This document shows positions 1-4,392 of a stretch of 5,828 nt of DNA, in pieces. The notes beneath the pieces were generated by a model. It had not been told where the DNA came from and made no database searches. It saw only the letters and a list, made by a program, of their open reading frames with translations. This DNA is from an uncultured Cytophagaceae bacterium (GTDB lineage: Bacteria; Bacteroidota; Bacteroidia; Cytophagales; Spirosomataceae). The translations under genes and the position numbers were made by a program. The DNA lies in NCBI GenBank assembly GCA_903960725.1, contig CAJCBY010000164.1, positions 1 through 5,828 on the forward strand, given 5' to 3'. Numbering within the stretch: position 1 is the first letter of the stretch; each line of letters opens with the position of its first letter.

Positions 1-34
1 CTACACTCTTTCCCTACACGACGCTCTCCGATCT
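1..34 (+). other. Illumina P5/TruSeq adapter remnant (non-genomic)
   Basis: The first 34 bases match the end of the Illumina universal (P5/TruSeq read 1) adapter, from the CT of its ATCTACAC segment through to the final GATCT. The only difference is one T missing from the CTCTTCC segment, seen here at 25-29 as CTCTCC. The adapter points into the insert, as expected where short-insert read-through was assembled into a contig end. This stretch should not be annotated as organism DNA, and base 34 is the last adapter base. The match is recalled from the known adapter sequence. Confidence 0.97.
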
Positions 35-972
35 TAGTCTTTTTTCGCTCCTTCATCTAAGAAAGAGTTTCGAATTAATCGTTCTACCTCTTCTGAATTA
101 GTTAGCATTTGGGCTAATAAACGTTCCACCATTTTATCAGGGATATGGGCCAGTTTACCCAATTGTTGAAATTGGTTCAGTATTTTGCCTTGGTATTGTG
201 ATTTAGGGTAGAGGCCGCCTTGAAGCGCGAAATCAATCTCTGCTTGGTGCATCTCTGTGTTCAAAAGATCATAAGCAGGGCTTAAAACGAAATCACCATC
301 AGATGTTTCCATTAATGAGAAATTCTTTAAGTGCGCATCCCCATTCGAGAATAGGTAGTTAAAAAGGATGAGTTTAAATAGTTTAGACGCCTCGACGGCA
401 TACGCAGGTACGTATTGTTGCATGATTTGGAACAATTCGAGGTAATTTCCTTCGTATTTATAGTTTATGCCATGGGTTTGTGGCGTTCTGCCTGCTAAAA
501 CGGCAAAGTCCTCTTTTGCCAACTTTTGTCCTGCCTCAGTGCAGTCGAAGCGTTTCGTTAGATAGGCCATTTCTCCGTTTTGGAAGAATATAATCCCATT
601 TTCAGCCGTATCGATTTGAAACACCTGCCGGGCAATCTGCATCGTTACATGTTCATTTGCAGGCATCCCGTGTTTATTCCTCCCTAAGCTAGGAATCGGC
701 TTCAAAAGGTACTGCCCGCTTTCCCCTGCTTGTGCAAGTCGCAATTTGTTTTTCTCTAATACCAAAGAATATTTCTCCTGTGCCCCAGCAATTGATATAC
801 TAGTTCTATTCTCCAAGAAAGTACCAGCCACCAGTTCAGAACTCGACGGGGAATCATAGGGAAGTACATGAGCCACTTTATGATTAGAGAAAAGTCGCTG
901 AACGGCAGATCGGCTGTAGCTTGTATTTCCTTCCGTTAATGTACTTGGACAATAGTGAAGTTGGGTATACAT
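34..972 (-). CDS. hipT: HipT-like HipA-family Ser/Thr kinase toxin, 3' end cut by the adapter
   Basis: This is a HipA-fold kinase, the toxin of a HipBST-type module. Family members phosphorylate translation-related targets: HipA acts on GltX, and E. coli O127 HipT on tryptophanyl-tRNA synthetase. The target here is unknown. The short N-terminal segment (1-55) has the C-P-S-T and YS patterns of stand-alone kinases and lacks the usual N-subdomain, which the upstream gene encodes. Visible motifs are the Gly-rich loop S58-I-S60-I-A-G-A-Q-E-K67, the ATP lysine K91 (YLLKP), NEH at 106-108, KRFD at 140-143, the catalytic loop N210-G-D212-A-H-L-K-N217, and the metal-binding D235 in PAYDLLNT. ATG directly follows the hipS stop (TAAATG). 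The apparent 312 residues end in KKD. The third base of the TAA stop is adapter base 34, so the genomic codon is TA-something. Family proteins usually continue past this point, often with Tyr, so a short C-terminal tail is probably lost. The family is certain and the C-terminus is not. Confidence 0.92.
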   Translation of the reverse strand: MYTQLHYCPSTLTEGNTSYSRSAVQRLFSNHKVAHVLPYDSPSSSELVAGTFLENRTSISIAGAQEKYSLVLEKNKLRLAQAGESGQYLLKPIPSLGRNKHGMPANEHVTMQIARQVFQIDTAENGIIFFQNGEMAYLTKRFDCTEAGQKLAKEDFAVLAGRTPQTHGINYKYEGNYLELFQIMQQYVPAYAVEASKLFKLILFNYLFSNGDAHLKNFSLMETSDGDFVLSPAYDLLNTEMHQAEIDFALQGGLYPKSQYQGKILNQFQQLGKLAHIPDKMVERLLAQMLTNSEEVERLIRNSFLDEGAKKD

Positions 973-1299
973 TTAGTTCAGGGACTGCTTAATGGTGATG
1001 GCTCCACTCGTATCAAATTGAGCGGTGTAAAGTAGTATACCAAAATGATCAGCTGGGTCTATCTTCTTGAATCTGCAGACCGCCTGTTTGTTTAGACCCT
1101 CCGGTAATAAATGAAAAAATACGGGGAAGAGGTGAGGGGATTTGAACTCCCTTTTTGACTTTGGCATGGTCAAACTGATGGCCGGTTTTTTCTTGTCTTC
1201 TAGCCAGGTTTCCAAATACCGAAAGTGAAAACTTCCGTTCGCTAATTGGCTCAAAATTCCCGCCGGTTCAGTCTTATAAAGAATCGTTGTCGACCTCAT
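973..1299 (-). CDS. hipS: HipS-like free-standing HipA N-terminal subdomain (antitoxin of HipT)
   Basis: This 108-residue protein corresponds to the HipA N-terminal 'couple' subdomain, here a separate polypeptide. Supporting motifs are A13-G-I-L near the start, the central ISLTMP (41-46), SPHLFPVFFHLLPEG (54-68) and the C-terminal HFGILLYTAQFDTSGAITI segment. In E. coli O127 HipBST the equivalent HipS binds HipT and blocks the kinase, so the third gene rather than HipB is the direct antitoxin. The same role is inferred here. The ATG lies inside hipB, giving a 26-bp overlap in another frame that suggests translational coupling, and its TAA abuts the hipT start. L69 follows PEG where many full-length HipA proteins have Trp, so the inhibitory contact may differ from the Trp65-based one described for E. 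coli HipS. The domain call is strong. The antitoxin role comes from architecture and homology. Confidence 0.87.
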   Translation of the reverse strand: MRSTTILYKTEPAGILSQLANGSFHFRYLETWLEDKKKPAISLTMPKSKREFKSPHLFPVFFHLLPEGLNKQAVCRFKKIDPADHFGILLYTAQFDTSGAITIKQSLN

Positions 1300-1513
1300 T
1301 TTCTATGCTTGTATTTTTGATTTCTAATTGCAGTTCTAGCCCTAAAACATCGGCTAATTTTTGAATGGTTTCTAAGGTCGGATTACCTTTACCTGCTTCC
1401 AATTGTTTAATTGTCCTTAAGCTGACTCCAGTTAATAAAGCGAGCGTTTCTTGAGTCACTTGGAGTCTGATTCTGCGCTTTTTTAGGGTTTCAACGATGT
1501 TATTTAGGTGCAT
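1274..1513 (-). CDS. hipB: HipB-like Xre-family HTH repressor of the hipBST operon
   Basis: This 79-residue protein is almost entirely one Cro/C1-type (Xre) helix-turn-helix domain. Helix 1 covers about 4-15 (IVETLKKRRI). The HTH follows, with T20-Q-E-T-L-A at the start of helix 2, G29-V-S in the turn, and the recognition helix L32-R-T-I-K-Q-L-E39. Next come the typical GxGNPTLETIQKLADVLGLEL segment and a short acidic tail (IENEVDNDSL). It is the first gene of the three-gene operon and presumably dimerises on the palindromes upstream to repress the operon, as HipB does in known hipBA and hipBST loci. The ATG at 1513-1511 is the only plausible start because it gives a complete helix 1. It has only a weak AAGAG-like sequence upstream. 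The start codon lies inside operator 1, so repressor binding would also cover the initiation region of the DNA. Confidence 0.9.
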   Translation of the reverse strand: MHLNNIVETLKKRRIRLQVTQETLALLTGVSLRTIKQLEAGKGNPTLETIQKLADVLGLELQLEIKNTSIENEVDNDSL

Positions 1514-1523
1514 TATAATGCTC
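1508..1523. promoter_or_regulatory. Palindromic operator O1, covering the hipB start codon
   Basis: On the hipB strand this site reads GAGCATTATAATGCAC, with a perfect 12-bp palindrome GCATTATAATGC at its centre. It differs from the perfect 16-bp palindrome GTGCATTATAATGCAC at one position, the second base. It matches O2 at 14 of 16 positions and contains the hipB ATG. Binding by HipB is inferred from the duplicated symmetric site next to an autoregulator gene. Confidence 0.68.
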
Positions 1524-1542
1524 TTTTATATGTTATAATTTC

Positions 1543-1575
1543 TAAAAATAGCTTATTTCAGTTAATTATGTGCAA
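1543..1575 (-). promoter_or_regulatory. Candidate hipBST promoter between the two operators
   Basis: Reading the minus strand, a TTG (complement of 1573-1575, inside O2) is followed after 22 bases by TATTTTTA (complement of 1543-1550). The latter differs by one base from the Bacteroidota -7 consensus TAnnTTTG. Transcription would start between the two operators, about 20-25 bases before the hipB ATG. The match is imperfect in AT-rich DNA, and support comes mainly from the fit with the operators. In the rest of the divergent gap, up to 1713, I see no convincing promoter for the plus-strand cluster. Confidence 0.3.
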
Positions 1576-1585
1576 TATAATGCAC
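1570..1585. promoter_or_regulatory. Palindromic operator O2, upstream copy
   Basis: On the hipB strand this site reads GTGCATTATATTGCAC, one base from the perfect palindrome GTGCATTATAATGCAC. It has clean 5-bp GTGCA/TGCAC arms. Its centre is 62 bp from that of O1, close to six helical turns, so two HipB dimers could sit on the same DNA face and cooperate or loop. It overlaps the candidate upstream TTG promoter element of the hip operon. Confidence 0.68.
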
Positions 1586-1713
1586 TTTTAAATGAAAATG
1601 AAGATTTTCGACTACTTTTTTGCTAGCTGCCGTTAAATAAATACTGATAAGAAAGAGATTATACTAATAGGGAAGTTCTTAAATTCACTCAATCAATAAA
1701 AACTCGATTCCCC

Positions 1714-2139
1714 ATGGTATCTGATACGAATCAAACATACGCTAAAAAAGGTTCTAGTTCGTCAGGATTATTCGTTTTCTTTTTTATAGTCCTTGTGTGT
1801 TTAGGAGCCTTTGCAACGAACCCAACTTCGGTAGAACATAAGCTCATTTTGAAAGATAAAATGAGGGAGTATTTGAATACAGAAATAGACAAAATGCAAC
1901 TAGAGAGTGACAACAAATTTGCACAATTAGGTGCGAGTTTAGGAGCCGCTTTTGGAGGTGTTATTGCAGATAAATTCATCGATGAAAATGTGGTGGTTGA
2001 TGACTATTATTTATTCTCTATTACCAATGTTCGCTGGGAGGGAAAGATCAAAATGGTAGGGGTGGGGATATTTGGTAAAGTAATTTTACACCCCGATATT
2101 GATAAAAAGTTAAAGGAAGGTTTACCTAAAAATGAATAG
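1714..2139 (+). CDS. Small single-pass membrane protein, DUF4359-like, function unknown
   Basis: This 141-residue protein has a short polar, serine-rich N-terminus (1-17), one transmembrane helix at about 19-34 (GLFVFFFIVLVCLGAF) and the motif T35-N-P directly after the membrane. A charged helical stretch follows (41-68), then a small-residue segment (72-85, LGASLGAAFGGVIA), and a predicted beta-rich end with DDYYLFSI and WEGKIKMVGVGIFGKV. The layout of a membrane anchor, a T-N-P motif and a terminal YLFS...GIFG-type strand pair resembles DUF4359-type proteins. That assignment is from memory of the family's look and is only moderately sure. Residues 9-12 (YAKK) precede the helix without a signal-peptidase site, so it is likely an anchored protein with its C-terminus outside the cytoplasm. 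ATG at 1714 is the first in-frame start. It heads a tight plus-strand cluster, with the next gene 2 bp after its stop. Confidence 0.75.
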   Translation: MVSDTNQTYAKKGSSSSGLFVFFFIVLVCLGAFATNPTSVEHKLILKDKMREYLNTEIDKMQLESDNKFAQLGASLGAAFGGVIADKFIDENVVVDDYYLFSITNVRWEGKIKMVGVGIFGKVILHPDIDKKLKEGLPKNE

Positions 2140-2141
2140 AT

Positions 2142-2339
2142 ATGAATAGGAATGCAAATGACAAATGGTTAGGCGGCGTAATCGGTGGAATTGCTCGATC
2201 AATGGGTATTTCATCAGGTGTCTTACGCGCTATATTTATTATTTTATCGCTGGGGATAGGCGGTTTAACGTTTGGAATCAGTTTCGGTGCTGTTGTTTTG
2301 ATATACTTGATATTTTGGATGACTGTTTCCGAACAATAG
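2142..2339 (+). CDS. PspC-domain small membrane protein
   Basis: This 65-residue protein is essentially a single PspC domain. It shows the conserved N-terminal pattern K8-W-L-G-G-V-I-G-G-I-A18, GIS at 22-24, then V27-L-R29 leading into a hydrophobic segment (30-46), and the closing L53-I-Y-L-I-F-W59 motif. In proteobacteria PspC is an inner-membrane partner in the phage-shock envelope-stress response. Stand-alone PspC-domain proteins are common in Bacteroidota, often without other Psp proteins, and no pspA, pspB or pspF is visible here. A role in sensing or stabilising the membrane is therefore only inferred. The ATG lies 2 bp after the stop of the upstream membrane protein, which implies co-translation. 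The junction carries a short tandem repeat (ATGAATAG twice, 10 bp apart) that supplies the upstream stop and this start. Confidence 0.88.
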   Translation: MNRNANDKWLGGVIGGIARSMGISSGVLRAIFIILSLGIGGLTFGISFGAVVLIYLIFWMTVSEQ

Positions 2340-2357
2340 TTAATAACTTTCAATTTT

Positions 2358-2693
2358 ATGAAAAAAATAGCCTTATTAAGCTGTATTCTATTACTTAGCA
2401 TTTCAGCTAAATGCCAAAAGGTCTTTTCGGTTGATTATGAAAGCCAAGCTGATGTTAAAGTATTTGTCGTTAATTATGAAAGTCAGGCTGATTTAAAAGT
2501 ATTTAAAGTGAAATACGAAAGTCATGCTGGGATGAACGATGGCAAGTGGTTCTTTACTAAGTATGTCAGTCAAGCTAAGAAGAAGATCTATTTTGTTCGC
2601 TATGAAAGCCAAGCAGATGTGAAGGTGTTCTTTGTTGATTACGAAAGTCAGGCTGGCTGGCGTAATTCGTCTAAGCAACATTTGTTGTATTAA
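2358..2693 (+). CDS. Exported 7(1) septoil-knot (DUF6150-type) repeat protein
   Basis: This 111-residue protein begins with a Sec signal peptide (KK at 2-3, hydrophobic 4-15, likely cleavage after S14-I-S-A17). No lipobox is present because C19 follows Lys. The mature part is six 13-residue units with consensus V-F-x-V-x-Y-E-S-Q-A-D-x-K, starting at residues 22, 35, 48, 64, 77 and 90. Three extra residues (D61-G-K63) split the units 3+3, and a short WRNSSKQHLLY tail closes the protein. This pattern is what I recall for the DUF6150 family, renamed for its 7(1) torus (septoil) knot, the most complex knot known in a protein. No biochemical function is established. Cleavage would leave it periplasmic or secreted. 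It lies 18 bp after the pspC-like stop and 12 bp before the nuclease start, so co-expression is likely. The repeat structure and signal peptide are directly visible. The knot assignment rests on recognising the family and has not been modelled here. Confidence 0.82.
   Translation: MKKIALLSCILLLSISAKCQKVFSVDYESQADVKVFVVNYESQADLKVFKVKYESHAGMNDGKWFFTKYVSQAKKKIYFVRYESQADVKVFFVDYESQAGWRNSSKQHLLY
2421..2663 (+). repeat. Six 39-bp coding repeats of the septoil-knot gene
   Basis: The units begin at 2421, 2460, 2499, 2547, 2586 and 2625, each encoding 13 residues around Y-E-S-Q-A (unit 4 has Y-V-S-Q-A). A 9-bp insertion at 2538-2546 separates units 3 and 4. Codon choice is not random: units 1 and 5 encode Ser-Gln as AGC CAA, while units 2 and 6 use AGT CAG. 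That hints that a block was duplicated or gene-converted rather than each unit drifting alone. Confidence 0.9.
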
Positions 2694-2709
2694 AATGCTT
2701 CATCATTGA
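2691..2709 (+). promoter_or_regulatory. Initiation region of the nuclease: TTG start coupled to a 4-codon ATG mini-ORF
   Basis: The septoil-knot stop TAA (2691-2693) lies in the same frame as the nuclease. Five codons later TTG at 2706 is the only usable start that keeps the signal peptide, because no in-frame ATG occurs until after the catalytic DRGH motif. An ATG at 2695 opens a different frame (Met-Leu-His-His) and stops at TGA 2707-2709, overlapping the TTG start. Ribosomes ending upstream or on this mini-ORF could re-initiate at TTG. No strong Shine-Dalgarno sequence is present. Confidence 0.55.
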
Positions 2710-3458
2710 AATCACTTACGCGTTATTTATTTCTGTTCTTAGCTTTTGTGTTTTCTTCTTGTACCAAGGAGGAAGTTAGGTTACCAGATACTGGTGATTA
2801 TACCCCAGCTAGTTCAAAAGGATACCTTATCAAGCATACCTATTATACTTTATCTTATTCAAATTCTGATAGGCAATCTGAGTTCGCCTATTACAAATTG
2901 CTACCCGAGAGTATAAATGGGACTCAAGCTCGTACAGATGATTTTCGAATTGATCCTAAGGTGAAGAATAACCCCGTTAGCAGTACAGCATACCAAGGTA
3001 GTGGGTACGATCGAGGCCACTTATGTCCTGCCGCTGATATGGCACTTAACCGGACTGCGATGTCTGAGACTTTTTACATGTCCAATATGTCACCCATGAC
3101 CCCTTCCTTTAATCGGGGTATCTGGTCTACGCTAGAATCTTGGGTTCGCGATGCGGCCATCTCAAATAATGGCGTTTATGTGGTGACAGGTCCCATCTTA
3201 AATGGTAGCTGCGGCGTTATGAATGGAGGAATTATTATCCCGTGTTCCTTTTATAAACTGGTGTTTAAATCAGGAACTAATCCTAAAATGTTAGGCTTCA
3301 TTCTCTCTAATGCGGGTTCATCTTCTTCTATTAAATCTTTTACTGTTTCTGTAGATGAAATAGAAAGACGCACCGGCATAGATTTCTTTCCACAGCTAGA
3401 AGATGCGATAGAGAACCAATTAGAGGGTTCAGTTAATTTAGGGGTGTGGGGATTGTAA
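2706..3458 (+). CDS. DNA/RNA non-specific endonuclease, probable surface lipoprotein
   Basis: This 250-residue protein is a metal-dependent nuclease of the Serratia NucA/EndA (beta-beta-alpha metal) family, which cuts single- and double-stranded DNA and RNA. The core motif is D102-R-G-H105-L-C-P-A-A-D-M, with H105 as general base, followed by Y124-M-S-N-M-S-P and F135-N136-R-G-I-W. N136 is the metal ligand, and E144 fits the conserved downstream Glu. Position 131 is Met where the family usually has Gln (SPQ). A lipoprotein signal ends in F16-S-S-C19. The mature start C-T-K-E-E matches the K-(D/E)2 export signal described for surface lipoproteins of Bacteroidota, so the enzyme is probably outside the outer membrane, where it could scavenge nucleic acids or degrade extracellular DNA. 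The start is TTG. It lies 12 bp after the septoil-knot gene in the same frame. Family assignment is firm. Surface location is predicted from the motif only. Confidence 0.92.
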   Translation: MKSLTRYLFLFLAFVFSSCTKEEVRLPDTGDYTPASSKGYLIKHTYYTLSYSNSDRQSEFAYYKLLPESINGTQARTDDFRIDPKVKNNPVSSTAYQGSGYDRGHLCPAADMALNRTAMSETFYMSNMSPMTPSFNRGIWSTLESWVRDAAISNNGVYVVTGPILNGSCGVMNGGIIIPCSFYKLVFKSGTNPKMLGFILSNAGSSSSIKSFTVSVDEIERRTGIDFFPQLEDAIENQLEGSVNLGVWGL

Positions 3459-3509
3459 TTTGGCTTTATAAATTAAAATTTAAACGTAAAATAATTAATT
3501 CTTATAACT

Positions 3510-4265
3510 ATGAAATATCTATTTATCTCATTACTAAGTTTAAGTGTTCTTTCAGCATGTAGTAATTCATCCAATTCAAATAATGAAAAAGGTATGGATT
3601 CATCTAAAAACACAGAGCAGGTAAACGCTATTGTTGAAGAAAAAATAAAGCCGGCTATTGTTGTTCCTACAGTGAAAATAGGGGATCAAGAATGGATGAC
3701 AGAAGATATAAAAACAACTGTCTATAATAATGGGGAGCCTATATTTGAAGCTAAAAAAGCAAGTAATTGGGTTAAATTCGGAGCAAAAAAGGTAGGTTGT
3801 TATCGCATCCTTAAAAATGGAACTTTTGTTTACAACGGATATGCCGTAAATGACAAAAGAGGAATTATTCCATCCGGTTTTATTTTGCCGAGTAAAGATC
3901 AGTTTAAAACGCTAATGAATTATTTAGGGGGAGGAGAAGCTAATATTGGTAAGGCAACGAAATCGATGGCAACTTATTCTATAATTATAGAAGATTTAGT
4001 TGATGATGAGAATGGCGGAGAATTTGTTGATGTTGAAGTCAAAACGAATGGCAAATCTGGATTTAATGCCAATAGAGGCGGTCATGTTTATAGTGAAGGT
4101 TATTTGGGTAATGAAGGTAATTGCTCTTATTGGTGGACTTCCTCTAAGCAAGGAGGAAATGCTTATGTGGTTGATATAGGATATTGTTCGCAAGATATAG
4201 GTGGTGGGGAAGGTAATTTTCCATTTACTTTTGGATTTGCCGTGAGGGGGTTAAAATCTAAATAA
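3510..4265 (+). CDS. FISUMP-domain lipoprotein
   Basis: This 251-residue protein has a typical lipoprotein signal peptide (L14-S-A-C17) and a low-complexity Ser/Asn linker (18-34). A FISUMP domain (Fibrobacter succinogenes major paralogous domain, TIGR02145) runs from about residue 53 to the end. Diagnostic parts are V55-K-I-G-D-Q-E-W-M-T-E-D-I, then the Y72-N-N-G-E-P-I strand, YNGYAV, IPSGFILPSKDQFKTLMNYLGGG and the closing SYWWTSS...FGFAVRGLK. These domains occur on secreted and outer-membrane proteins of Bacteroidota and Fibrobacterota. No enzymatic role is established, and adhesion or surface structure is a guess. The residues after C17 are Ser/Asn without acidic residues, so the surface-export signal seen in the upstream nuclease is absent. 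A 51-bp AT-rich gap separates it from that gene, with no clear terminator, so it may be read with the cluster or from its own promoter. It converges on the tRNA gene. Confidence 0.87.
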   Translation: MKYLFISLLSLSVLSACSNSSNSNNEKGMDSSKNTEQVNAIVEEKIKPAIVVPTVKIGDQEWMTEDIKTTVYNNGEPIFEAKKASNWVKFGAKKVGCYRILKNGTFVYNGYAVNDKRGIIPSGFILPSKDQFKTLMNYLGGGEANIGKATKSMATYSIIIEDLVDDENGGEFVDVEVKTNGKSGFNANRGGHVYSEGYLGNEGNCSYWWTSSKQGGNAYVVDIGYCSQDIGGGEGNFPFTFGFAVRGLKSK

Positions 4266-4274
4266 CCTTAAAAC

Positions 4275-4300
4275 AAAAAAGCCCGACATTGCTGTCGAGC
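4275..4300 (-). terminator. Intrinsic terminator downstream of tRNA-Thr
   Basis: In the minus-strand transcript an 8-bp stem GCUCGACA/UGUCGGGC closes a GCAA (GNRA) tetraloop and is followed by six U (complement of 4275-4280). All eight pairs form on this strand, one as U-G. On the plus strand the same position is a C-A mismatch, so the hairpin is built mainly for the tRNA transcript. It may still act weakly for the FISUMP gene, which ends 9 bp before the A-run. Confidence 0.85.
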
Positions 4301-4306
4301 TTATTG

Positions 4307-4379
4307 AGCCTCCTATCGGGATCGAACCAATGACCTACTGATTACAAATCAGTTGCTCTACCAGCTGAGCTAAGGAGGC
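4307..4379 (-). tRNA. trnT: tRNA-Thr (anticodon UGU)
   Basis: The sequence folds into a full 73-nt cloverleaf. The acceptor is GCCTCCT/AGGAGGC, the D-arm GCTC-AGCTGGTA-GAGC, the anticodon arm ACTGA-TTTGTAA-TCAGT with anticodon TGT at 4346-4344, the variable loop AGGTC, the T-arm ATTGG-TTCGATC-CCGAT (one G-T pair), and the discriminator T. It reads ACA threonine codons. The 3' CCA is not encoded (the next bases are CAA), so it must be added after transcription. It has its own promoter and terminator and lies between convergent FISUMP and co-oriented DUF349 genes. Confidence 0.97.
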
Positions 4380-4392
4380 GCATTTGAGTTCA

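Noticed and set aside
34..1513. A split or frameshifted hipA gene instead of a real three-gene hipBST operon
   Set aside because: The HipS-like and HipT-like proteins each have complete, sensible ends, the kinase has the distinct N-terminal segment of stand-alone HipT proteins, and the junctions are tidy overlaps or abutments, not a broken reading frame.
1613..1622. TACTTTTTTG as a plus-strand -7 promoter box for the membrane-gene cluster
   Set aside because: It has two extra T relative to TAnnTTTG, no TTG at the right distance upstream, and would leave a leader of about 90 nt. Not strong enough to annotate.
1592..1636. 14-codon ORF (ATG AAA ATG ... CGT TAA) in the divergent intergenic region
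   Set aside because: It is too short to tell from chance in AT-rich DNA, with no promoter, terminator hairpin or recognisable leader-peptide feature nearby.
1731..1979. Minus-strand ORF opposite the DUF4359-like gene
   Set aside because: It is the antisense shadow of a gene with clear membrane-protein structure, has no domain pattern, and runs against the cluster. The minus-strand ORFs at 2126-2401, 2493-2681 and 3996-4193 and the plus-strand ORF at 2165-2398 are rejected for the same reason.
2421..2663. CRISPR-like or tandem non-coding repeat array
   Set aside because: The 39-bp periodicity has no spacers and stays in frame with a signal-peptide-bearing protein, so it is a coding repeat.
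3465..3485. AT-rich palindrome TAAATT-AA-AATTTA in the gap before the FISUMP gene
   Set aside because: The loop is only two bases and the stem has no G-C pairs, so it is neither a terminator nor a convincing operator.
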